A stretch of 64,000 nucleotides of DNA from Yponomeuta sedellus (taxonomy: Eukaryota; Arthropoda; Insecta; Lepidoptera; Yponomeutidae). Location: the NCBI GenBank assembly GCA_934045075.1, contig OW203731.1, positions 11,385,198-11,449,197 of the forward strand. The letters are read 5' to 3'. Within the stretch, counting starts at the first letter, position 1; every line of letters starts with the position of its first letter. The notes under the pieces were generated by a model. It was not told the DNA's origin, searched no databases, and was given only the letters and a program-made list of their open reading frames with translations. The position numbers and the translations under genes are program-made. Shown here piece after piece: positions 34,556-43,131 of the stretch.

Positions 34556-34785
34556 GGTGTACCAATTTTTAGATTGCTAATGTATTCTATGCTATAGTGA
34601 TTTGACGAACTGTGTAGCTATAAATATTATTTATTTGAAGCAAACTTGCAGTTTTTTTTTGTAAAACAATACCGTTTGAGTTGTACCAATTTTTAAATTG
34701 CTAATGTACCTATTCTATGCTACAGTGATTTGACGAACTGTGTTGCTATAAATATTTGAAGCAAACTTGCAGTTTTTTTTAAATC
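34540..34785 (+). repeat. Tandem duplication covering the GGH stop codon and 3' UTR start
   Basis: 'aaacaataccgtttgag' at 34,540 recurs at 34,664, a 124-base period. The two copies run on through 'tgatttgacgaactgtgt' and 'gaagcaaacttgcagttttt' with a few differences. The TGA of GGH (34,553-34,555) is in copy 1; copy 2 is wholly in the 3' UTR. Confidence 0.9.
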
Positions 34786-34885
34786 AGCATAAATTGTATG
34801 AGTCAGTTTAATATATTTACTTTCGCTTGTTTACGACAGTATTTAATGTTTCGTTGCAACATTATAAAATATCAATATAGAACAT

Positions 34886-34891
34886 AATAAA
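34886..34891 (+). terminator. Candidate GGH polyadenylation signal
   Basis: AATAAA about 330 bases after the GGH stop, in 'acataataaagataag'. It is the first canonical hexamer on this strand after the stop that I found. Confidence 0.45.
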
Positions 34892-35327
34892 GATAAGTAA
34901 GTTAGAGTAAAGTTGAGTTTGTCTTCTACCATGTTTATCAGCGATCAATAATTATGCAGACTTCAGTTACCTACAAAAAGTACCAAAAGTACTTACAATA
35001 TTTTCATAAATTGACTTGTGTAACTGGAATTGGAGATGGTCGGAGTAAAACGCTGGTGTAGGTGCTTCGGTGTATTTTCGGGCAGAGCTTCCGCTGTACC
35101 AGTGGTATACTTAGTAGCAAGGTTTACAATGGTCCTGGCGACGGCATGCCCGTCGCTTAAATAGAGTTGAAAAGCCGTTAACAATTCAAAACAGGAAGCT
35201 ATGAGAATTGAAGATACTTTAAATTAAACTAATTAAACGTAGAACATTACTTCAAGCTGTATGAAGGCTAATTAAATTTATATAGAAGATTTAATGAATC
35301 ATTAATTACATTACTTTATCATTATTT

Positions 35328-37128
35328 TTTTTTTTTAATTAGCCATGACTGTGTCCCACTGCTGGGCAAAGGCCTCCCCTTCAGATTTCCACTCCTCTTT
35401 GCTGACGGCCAATGCTTCCCACCCAGGTAAATATTTGGTCAGGTCGTCACACCATCTCCGCCTTGGTCTGCCTCGTTGTCGGTAGCCATCGCACGGGACC
35501 CAATCAGTGACGATTTTCGCCCACCTTTCCGGCTCCATACGTCTGACATGGCCAGCCCAGCTCCACTTGAGCTTAGCGGTCGCAACTCCAACGTCAGTGA
35601 TCTTGGTTTTGGCGCGCAGCGTGCTGTTCCGGATTTTATCAGTCCTTTTTACACCAAGCATGCTGCGCTCCACTGCCCTTTGGCAAACCTTGAGTTTGGA
35701 CTTCTGATGTTCAGTCAAAGACCAGGTCTGAGCACCGTAGGTTAGGATGGGCAGGATGCACATGTCAACCAGCTTACGCTTCAAGGCAAGCGGAAGCTCA
35801 CCTTTCATCAGCTCCTTCATAGACCAGTAGCTCTTCCAGGCGTTGTCGATACGACGATCGATCTCCTTGTCTTGCCTGTTTTCGAAGGAGACTATCTGGC
35901 CTAGGTAAGTGTACTCGCTGACGTATTGTATTTCCTGCCCATCTACCTCGACCCTACGTTTTGTGCTGTTAGTCATACACTGAGTCTTCGATCTGTTCAT
36001 CCTCAGTCCAACCTCAAGGCTCGCGTCACTGAGATCTTGCAACATATGTTGGAGTTCAAGAGCTGTAGAAGCAAACAAGACAATGTCATCGGCAAAACGA
36101 AGGTTAGTTAGCCTTTTGCTGCCACCAACATCAATGCCTTTACTAGCCCATGGACCCGAAAATGTCTTGAATATCTCTTCCAACGTACTGGTAAATAGCT
36201 TTGGAGACAGCGGATCACCCTGTTTCACCCCTTTTTCGATGTGAAAAGACGAACCAGGCGTCTGCAATTTTATATCAGCTGTACTATTGTTGTAACTAAT
36301 TTGGATCAAATGTATGTAAGTGGGTTCAATATTCTGGCTGTGAAGAGCGGCAAAGCTGGATTTATGAGACAAACTATCGAAAGCTTTTGAGTAGTCAACA
36401 AACGCGAGGTAGAGTGGTTTGTTGTACTCGTTGAACTTTTCAATTGTTTGATTCACCGTGTGGAGGTGGTCAGTAGTAGAATAGCCAGGTCGGAAACCAG
36501 CCTGCTCAGGTGGTTGGTTAAGATCTAACTCACGGGATATGCGGTTCTGAATAATAATTATGAAAATTTTGTAAATATGGGATATTAAACTTATGGGGCG
36601 ATAGTTACCGATATCACATTTGTCGCCTTTTTTATGGAGGAGGATAATATTGGCATGACAGATCTTTTCAGGAAGTTTTCCGGTGTATAGAATAGCATTA
36701 CACAGGTTTGCAAGTTGCGGAAGTATTGTAGGTTTACCGATTTTTAGTGCCTCTGAGGTGATGCCATCCTCTCCGGGGCTTTTGTTATATCGCATACTTT
36801 TAAGGGCTATGTGAATCTCTTGACCAGTTATAGGAGGGATGTGCTCGGGATCTGGGGGAATATATGCTAATAGGTCCTGAGTTTTATTTAAATCTGAATA
36901 CATTTTTTTGTAAAAGTTTGTACATATATCTACTAGTTTATCTCGGCTGCCATGTTTTACTCCATTTTCGTCTGTGAGTCTAGTTATCCAGGATTTGCCT
37001 CTGTTTATACCTTGTTTTGCGACGCGGAGTGAGCCGTTTTCTTCGATAGCTGTTTTGACTGCTTTGGTGTTATAGGTTCGAATGTCCTTTCTGATGTTAC
37101 GTTTCACCTGTCTATCAAAAGTACTGTA
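35328..37128 (-). mobile_element. 5'-truncated RTE LINE inside the LTR
   Basis: It has an A-rich 3' tail (T-run at 35,325-35,337 on the plus strand) preceded by the 'cccagcagtgggaca...tggctaatt' end and a 9-bp TSD 'atcattatt'. The 5' end is cut within the region before the RT domain. The ORF is undamaged, so it is younger than the gypsy element it sits in. A 56-bp relic of the same 3' end is at 61,530-61,585. Confidence 0.93.
35335..37107 (-). CDS. RTE reverse transcriptase, 590-codon open frame, no endonuclease
   Basis: An uninterrupted frame with, in order: a basic N-terminus ('MKRNIRKDIRTYNTKAVK'); 'MRYNKSPGEDGITSEALK'; the RT blocks 'NYRPISLISHIYKIF', 'EQAGFRPGYSTTDHLH', 'LAFVDYSKAFDSL' and 'GVKQGDPLSPKLFTSTLE'; the catalytic 'RFADDIVLFAS'; 'GLRMNRSKTQ'; and a C-terminal part 'WAGHVRRMEPERWAKIV' and 'GRPRRRWCDDLTKYLPG'. 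These are the RTE-clade blocks. A full RTE protein has an upstream APE endonuclease, absent here because the insertion is 5'-truncated. The first Met is just the first ATG left after truncation. It probably makes nothing, but the RT frame is intact. Confidence 0.9.
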   Translation of the reverse strand: MKRNIRKDIRTYNTKAVKTAIEENGSLRVAKQGINRGKSWITRLTDENGVKHGSRDKLVDICTNFYKKMYSDLNKTQDLLAYIPPDPEHIPPITGQEIHIALKSMRYNKSPGEDGITSEALKIGKPTILPQLANLCNAILYTGKLPEKICHANIILLHKKGDKCDIGNYRPISLISHIYKIFIIIIQNRISRELDLNQPPEQAGFRPGYSTTDHLHTVNQTIEKFNEYNKPLYLAFVDYSKAFDSLSHKSSFAALHSQNIEPTYIHLIQISYNNSTADIKLQTPGSSFHIEKGVKQGDPLSPKLFTSTLEEIFKTFSGPWASKGIDVGGSKRLTNLRFADDIVLFASTALELQHMLQDLSDASLEVGLRMNRSKTQCMTNSTKRRVEVDGQEIQYVSEYTYLGQIVSFENRQDKEIDRRIDNAWKSYWSMKELMKGELPLALKRKLVDMCILPILTYGAQTWSLTEHQKSKLKVCQRAVERSMLGVKRTDKIRNSTLRAKTKITDVGVATAKLKWSWAGHVRRMEPERWAKIVTDWVPCDGYRQRGRPRRRWCDDLTKYLPGWEALAVSKEEWKSEGEAFAQQWDTVMAN

Positions 37129-37383
37129 ATCATTATTTACGAAACTATATTAAAGAGAATAAAATTTGAGATGGCGCCACTTTCGCTGGCGCCCAAATAA
37201 TGAAACTTAACTGAAATAAACTATTAATCAAAGGCAACTGAATAAGATAATAAATATTCTATAAATTATGAAATTATAAATACACGACAACATTATTACG
37301 ATAATTGCATATCTTTACAATCTATTGTTACGCGACGTGTGATTGGTGTGACGTAGGCTAGGTCCGGACATCGTTCGATAACA

Positions 37384-38362
37384 CTCGGCCATCCTGCAAC
37401 GGCCGTGTCCCACGGCGATCCGGCAGCATGTTTGCTTCCGTACCATCAGGCATCTAAAAAGAGAAAAAAAATCTAACAGAATCATGTTGGACTTCACTGC
37501 GACTTTTAAGGATTGCAAAGGTAAGCATTCTCTTTATAAATAGAGATTTCGGGTCACTAAGACTTCAGAATCAGAAAACCTCGAAGGAAAATTAGGTCAC
37601 ACAGACGTCTCGTTCTGGTTTAACCTTTGGTAGGTAGTGAGCGGATAACTGCTAGTGGGAAATTCTATTATTATTATAAGTTCCAATTTGTCACACAGAC
37701 AACCAATTTGCTTATGTATTGTTTACCAACAGGATAACCTAGGTATTTGGTCGAAAATTGCTTGGATGTTTAAGGCCACTTAAAGAAACTAAGTATTTAA
37801 AGCCTGGATCACAGATAATTTTAATTCGAGCCACACAGACTTCTAAGATGTCACACAGACTTCTAAGACGTCACACAGACTTCTAAGACGTCACATGGAC
37901 CTGTGACATGACATTTTAAACGGCACATAGACGAGCGGTCACACAGACATTGTGGGGCACTAAAAATCACACAGATTTCTTTGGTCACGAAGACTACCGA
38001 AGTATATAATTATCATAGGTCCAAAACCGTCACATAGACCGGCAAGTAGGTATATATTATTATTACTGTTATGTATTTGTAACAATTTTGTTTCTTTTCA
38101 GATTGCTGTAAAATTTTACGTGAACGTCACATACAAGAAAGTGTTATGTTAATTAGATGATTGCACCTCGTGAAATAACTATGTACATTGAATTAAATTA
38201 TTTTTCACTCAGATTTTTATTTACAAATACCTACATATTATGTGAACATTTTTACAAATTATGTTATCTGTGCCGATTATGTTTATGAAGTAGATATTTA
38301 CATTTATCTCCATATCATTTAAAAGTATTTTGATGTACACACAATTCGCCAATTTACAAATA
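37384..38362. repeat. Gypsy 3' internal region with TCACACAGAC repeat cluster
   Basis: Non-coding DNA between the integrase end and the 3' LTR. From about 37,594 to 38,035 the decamer 'tcacacagac' or a close variant occurs about eleven times. The core is near-perfect 20-base units ('tcacacagacttctaagacg') at 37,832-37,900. No envelope-like frame is present. No clear polypurine tract adjoins the LTR. Confidence 0.7.
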
Positions 38363-41324
38363 TTACATGACGTAGCTCTCTAGTAAATCGATTAAGTCAT
38401 CCCTGTCTACGTCTCTGTCGCTAGATGAACTATCTGCATCAGAAACAATGGGTTTATAAGGTCGCAACATTTCACCCCGCACAACCGCATTAAACTTCTT
38501 ATAGCCTTTCATTCCTTTCACACTAGCGATTACATAACGATCTAGGCTTGCATCTGCTTTGCAGACTCTGTAAGGACCCGAATAGGGGCTCCTTAATTTT
38601 TGGGAAACCTTGGCATTCACATCCCTGCTAGTACCACCCTTCCACAAAACCAATTGCCCTACGGAATACTTTAAGCACTTTTTACGGGATTTGTCAAATC
38701 TTTTTTTCATAAGAGTCATGTTTCTATCAATTTTTAATTTAGCATCTTCTCTCCGATTTTCTAGTCCCTGTTGTTGCAGTGGGAAGTCTTGAGGCTGATT
38801 GGTGGGGTAAGCTGTTAGCCGGGAGTTTTCGTGTCCAAACATAAGCTTGAACGGTGGATAGGTAGTGGTCGAATTTGGTGTATTATTTATTCCCCATACT
38901 ACATCATGAAGTTTTTCGTCCCATGTACTCTCACTCTCCGACATAGTATTCAGACCATCAATAATCGTACGATTTACGCGTTCAACCTGACCATTTGATC
39001 TAGGGCTTGCTATGGCGTTTAGAACGTGTCTAAATTGAGTTTCTTCAGCGAACTGCTTGAAATAGCGACTCGTGAAAGCTTTTCCTCTATCCGTGATAAT
39101 TCTTGTAGGGTTGCCAAAAAGTGATATTATTTCTTTTAGGTGTTTGACTGTCTCTATAGAACTGCAGTTTCTGACAGCCCTAGCGAATACGAATTTTGTG
39201 AACGAATCTATCACAACCAGGACATAGGTATTCCCTTTTCTTGTTTTTACGAAGGGACCTTAATGGTCAGTGTGCAGAGTATGCATGGGCACTGGCACTT
39301 TCTCTATTGGATATAGTTCTCCCTGTGCCCTACCATACTCTGACTTCCCATATGCACACTGAAGACACGATTTAATATATTTTCTTATGAATCGAGTCAT
39401 TCCAGCGAACCAGAATTTATCTTTGATCGTCTTCTCGCATCTATCGAACCCTGGATGTCCTATCTGATCGTGGTACTTCTGCAAAAGACTATACTTCGCT
39501 AATTTCGGTATAACAAAACGCTCACCATGCAATGTTGTCCTGTACAAAAGATTATCCTTAGCGACATAATTGTTAATTATATCGGGGTTCGTTGTATTTT
39601 CTCGTAACAGTGTAAGAGTGTGTTGGATGTTTTCATCTTGCAATTGTAGGGTAAGAAGCCAATCAGACTCGTCAATTTGGAAAATGGGTTCTCTTATGGA
39701 GTTCCTACTTAGCGCATCTACGTGTTTCATTCTTTCACCCGGTCTGTACTCAATTTGCAAATCAAAATCCTGAATTGTCAGCCACCACCTAGCTATGCAA
39801 GGAATTAAATCTTTCTTAACCAGCGTTATACGTAAAGCCGCGCAATCAGTTATTACTTTAACCGGTATCCCGGTTAAATAAATACGAAACCGTTTTAGTG
39901 ACTCAACAACTGCAAGGGTCTCAAGTTCGTAGCTGTGGTAAAACTGCTCCTCCCTTGAAGTCACTCTGCTGAAGTATGCAATGGGTTTTAATGACCCATC
40001 CGGCTGTTGCTGCATAAGTATGCCACCTAGACCCCATTTGCTCGCATCAGTGTGCAGTTCAGTAATCGCTTTACTATCGTAAATACCTAGTACTGGCCTC
40101 TCTGTTAACCGAAGTTTCAAAGTAACAAATGCATTTTCTTGCTCTGGACCCCAGCACCAGGCTACATCCTTTTTTGTAAGCATAGTCAATGGCAGAGCAA
40201 TCTCAGCAAATCCACGAATGAATTTTGTAAAGTAAGATGTGAGACCGATGAACTGTCGAATCTCATGGACATTTTGCGGCTGACGGTAGTTTGACACACA
40301 ATTAATTTTTGCTTGCCCCGGTCTTATTGTACCCGCAGAAATTTCGTGGCCCAAGAAGTCTACGCTAGTTTTCAAGAAAGAGCATTTCTTTAGATTCAAT
40401 TTCAAATTTGCTTCTTGCAGGAGCTGTAATACACGCTCTAATAAATGTATCCCTTCCCCTACGGTAACTGTAGGTAACATGACATCGTCAAGATAAATTG
40501 AGACATCATTTCTAACATCATTAAGTGCTAGACGTATAAGTCGAGAAAACACTGCCGGAGCATTGGCCAGACCAAAGGGCATTATTAAAAACTCGAATTG
40601 CGGTTTTATGAGTTGAATCTTCTGCCACCTTTACTTGATAGTAGCCCTGTGCTAAATCGAGAGTTGTAAAGTAAAATTTTCCTGCCAATTTTGAAACTTG
40701 ATCGTCAATATGTGGTAGGGGGTAACAGTCTTTTATTGTCTGAGAGTTGAGAGCCCTGTAATCTATACACAGCCTATAGTCCCCACCTTTCTTCTTGACC
40801 AATATAACTGGGCTTGCATAGTCAGACATTGATTCGCGCACAATCCCGGCTTCAAGTAAATCTTGAACCTTATCGTTAACAATCTCATTTTCTTTTTGCG
40901 ACAGCCTGTATGGCTTAAAATGAACGGGCTTTTCAGTCAATGTCTGAATATGCATCTTAATGAGGTCCGTACAACCTAAATCTTTTGTGTCCCTAGCAAA
41001 CAAGTGATTAAATTTATTTAGTAATGTGAGAAGACTGCTGAGATTTTTACTATCCAGATCTCCTACATCAATTTCACGTTGGTCTGACAAACAAGGGCTA
41101 ACAGCAGATTGAGAAGACTCTACAAGTGCCATGACGTCATGTACGTTATCAGGGGCAAAGTCTACTAACTCAGCGCGTGCAATTAACCTGTGAGCTGAAA
41201 ATGAAATTGCTTCGTCACTAATGTTTATAAGTTTTAGATACCCCTCGATGCAGATAACTCCTCCAGGAATAACATAACATATTTTTCCTAACTGTGCATA
41301 AACTGAATTCGTCACGAAATGCAA
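38363..41324 (-). pseudogene. Ty3/gypsy pol: RT, RNase H and integrase, broken
   Basis: Read on the minus strand, the first frame (41,324-40,521) reaches RT blocks 'LLEAGIVRESMSDYASPVIL', 'DYRLCIDYRALN' and 'YFTTLDLAQGYYQV'. A short deletion with frame change near 40,600 precedes the second frame (40,582-39,260), which has 'MPFGLANAPAVFSR', the catalytic 'IYLDDV', 'FLGHEISAG', the RNase H start 'ELHTDASKWGLGGIL', 'YHSYELETLAVV' and the integrase zinc-binding 'HPGFDRCEKTI...CLQC'. A single TAA at 39,260-39,262 interrupts an otherwise continuous frame into the integrase core (to 38,363): 'DSFTKFVFARAV', 'IITDRGKAFTS' and 'SNGQVERVNRTI' (D,D,E). The 'KYSVGQLVLWKGG' C-terminal domain follows. The frame damage makes it inactive. 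Confidence 0.92.
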
Positions 41325-41444
41325 GTCATCGTTAGATTAAATTTCCACGAACACATTAATTAGGCCAACGCTCTGAGCGGGTATGGTGACATCACATTTT
41401 AAATAAATAAACTATGATCTACCTAGTGACAGTGTATGAGCACC

Positions 41445-42467
41445 TCAAAACCCTCTCATCGCAACGGTAGATGGTGTAGTTGCAAGCGACAGCGACTGCG
41501 GTTTACTCTGTGTCAATATATTTAATTTACTACCCGTATCTATGTACGCGACAATTGTTTCTGTACCAATGTATGCGAGGCGTTTGTATATGCTCAAAAA
41601 CAAATCAGTAGGGGTATAAAGGATTTCGCTCACCCGAGACCTCTGGAATGGTTGCCGCGTAGACCCTGGGGTAGCTGCAAACCAGCAGCTGGCGGACGTA
41701 TAACCGGTGCGCTGGCAGGTCTCGCAGCGCTGCTGGGCTCTGCAGTCTCGTGCCTCGTGTCCAACTCGCCGACATGCGTAGCACCGCTTAACCCCTGACT
41801 GCTGCGGCGTTGTCGTGACGCCTCCCTCGAACGTTCCTCTTCTCCATGTTGATTTCCGTAATGACGTCCCAGCTTCCACTCTTCGATAGTTTTCCAGCGA
41901 TGACAAATAGCCGTAGTAAAGGAGCTCAGGCGTCTGGCACTGTTAGGCTTTGGCGTTTGCTCGGAGCTCCACAGGTAGACCTCTGATAATGCACGAGATG
42001 GCACCTTCTCCATGGATATCACATTTTTTCAGGAGCGATACCTTGTCGTGATAGTACTTTTTCATCGTTTCAGAGTCTTTCTTTGTTCTTGTCAACATAA
42101 CCTCCAACTTGTCGACGTGATCGGTGGATCTAGGAAAAGCTGATTTTAGAGCGCTTTTCCAGCCTTCCCAGTCAAGGCTATAATCATCGAGGTCGTCATA
42201 CCACCGTCTGGCGGAGCCGCGGAGGCGAAGTTGCATGACGAACTGTCTTTCGGTCGCATTCCATCCGTAGACGTCACCCAGTTGATCGATCTTGTGTAAC
42301 CAGCTAGAGACATTGCTGGAGTCATCTTCAGGACGGAACTTCGCGATCACTTCTGCGTCAGCATGAGTTACTCGTAACTTATTCGGTGTAGGCGCGGTTG
42401 AAGAAAAAAAAAATCGTGCCTTCTTCGGTTTGTTCTTCGTCGTCCGAAGTGATTTTGTCGTGAACAT
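41445..42467 (-). pseudogene. Ty3/gypsy gag-protease, frameshifted
   Basis: Segment 1 (42,467-41,943) is a retrotransposon gag capsid-like domain: 'SSWLHKIDQLGDVYGWNATERQF', 'LRLRGSARRWYDD', 'WKSALKSAFP' and 'MKKYYHDKVSLLKKC...IRGLP'. Segment 2 (41,906-41,445, another frame) has a CCHC zinc knuckle 'CYACRRVGHEARDC' and a second, degenerate knuckle 'CETCQRTGYTSASC' in which the His is Tyr. It ends with the start of an aspartic protease, 'AYIDTGSKLNIL'. The frame changes near 41,940. Several stops between 41,445 and 41,324 separate protease from RT. In active elements Gag forms the particle and the protease matures it. Confidence 0.88.
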
Positions 42468-42513
42468 TTCTCTTCATGCCGAGACCAGCTGCGTAAGGGC
42501 CCGACATTCTTCT

Positions 42514-42530
42514 TAATCCCACTTCTGAAG
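42514..42530 (-). other. Primer-binding site complementary to tRNA-Leu
   Basis: Minus-strand 'TTCAGAAGTGGGATT' begins just inside the 5' LTR. It pairs with the T-arm/acceptor end common to tRNA-Leu ('AATCCCACTTCTGA'), a few bases in from the CCA. tRNA-Leu priming is known from several Drosophila Ty3-type elements. Confidence 0.7.
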
Positions 42531-43084
42531 TGTAACAGGAATTGGAGATGGTCGGAGTAAATCGCTGATGTAGGTGCTTCGGTGTATTTTCGGGCAGAGC
42601 TTCCGCTGTACCAGTGGTATACTTAGTAGCATGGTTTACAATGGTCCTGGCGACGGCATGCCCGTCGCTTAAATAGAGTTGAAAAGCCGTTAACAATTCA
42701 AAACAGGAAGCTATGAGAATTGAAGATACTTTAAATTAAACTAATTAAACGTAGAACATTACTTCAAGCTGTATGGAGGCTAATTAAATTTATATAGTAG
42801 ATTTAATGAATCATTAATTACATTACTTTATCATTATTTACGAAACTATATTAAAGAGAATATAATTTGAGATGGCGCCACTTTCGCTGGCGCCCAAATA
42901 ATGAAACTTAACTGAAATAAACTATTAATCAAAGGCAACTGAATAAGATAATAAATATTCTATAAATTATGAAATTATAAATACACGACGACATTATTAC
43001 GATAATTGCATCTCTTTACAATCTATTGTTACGCGACGTGTGATTGGTGTGACGTAGGCTAGGTCCGGACATCGTTCGATAAAA
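42531..43084 (-). repeat. 5' LTR of the gypsy element
   Basis: An intact 554-bp copy used to define the LTR. It contains the small palindrome 'tggcgccactttcgctggcg' at about 42,873-42,892. The outer edge is followed by the TSD 'cttg' (43,085-43,088). Confidence 0.92.
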
Positions 43085-43131
43085 CTTGCATTATTCACTA
43101 TTTCTCCTATCCCAAAGCTGAAATTAGCTGA

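Larger units (their letters stand above)
35019..37383 (-). repeat. 3' LTR of the gypsy element, split by an RTE LINE
   Basis: LTR sequence is at 35,019-35,327 and 37,129-37,383. The two parts together match 42,531-43,084. The LINE between them is flanked by 'atcattatt' (35,318-35,326; 37,129-37,137). Confidence 0.92.
35019..43084 (-). mobile_element. Ty3/gypsy LTR retrotransposon, degraded, with LINE in one LTR
   Basis: Minus-strand element with 554-bp LTRs: the 5' LTR at 42,531-43,084 and the 3' LTR at 35,019-37,383 (interrupted by a 1.8-kb LINE). On the plus strand the LTR starts 'tgtaac' and ends 'ttcgataa(c/a)a'. Flanks 'cttg' on both sides are a 4-bp TSD. The primer-binding site next to the 5' LTR, 'TTCAGAAGTGGGATT' on the minus strand, complements the 3' part of a tRNA-Leu. 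Gag-protease and RT-RNaseH-integrase follow in usual Ty3 order; no envelope frame is seen. By eye the LTRs differ at about ten sites (roughly 2%). Confidence 0.93.

Noticed and set aside
37315..37518. Possible envelope or accessory gene 3' of the gypsy integrase
   Set aside because: The frame overlaps the LTR and has no signal peptide, membrane segment or glycoprotein pattern.
37594..38035. CRISPR-like array
   Set aside because: Repeat is only 10-20 bases, spacing is irregular, and the genome is an insect's.
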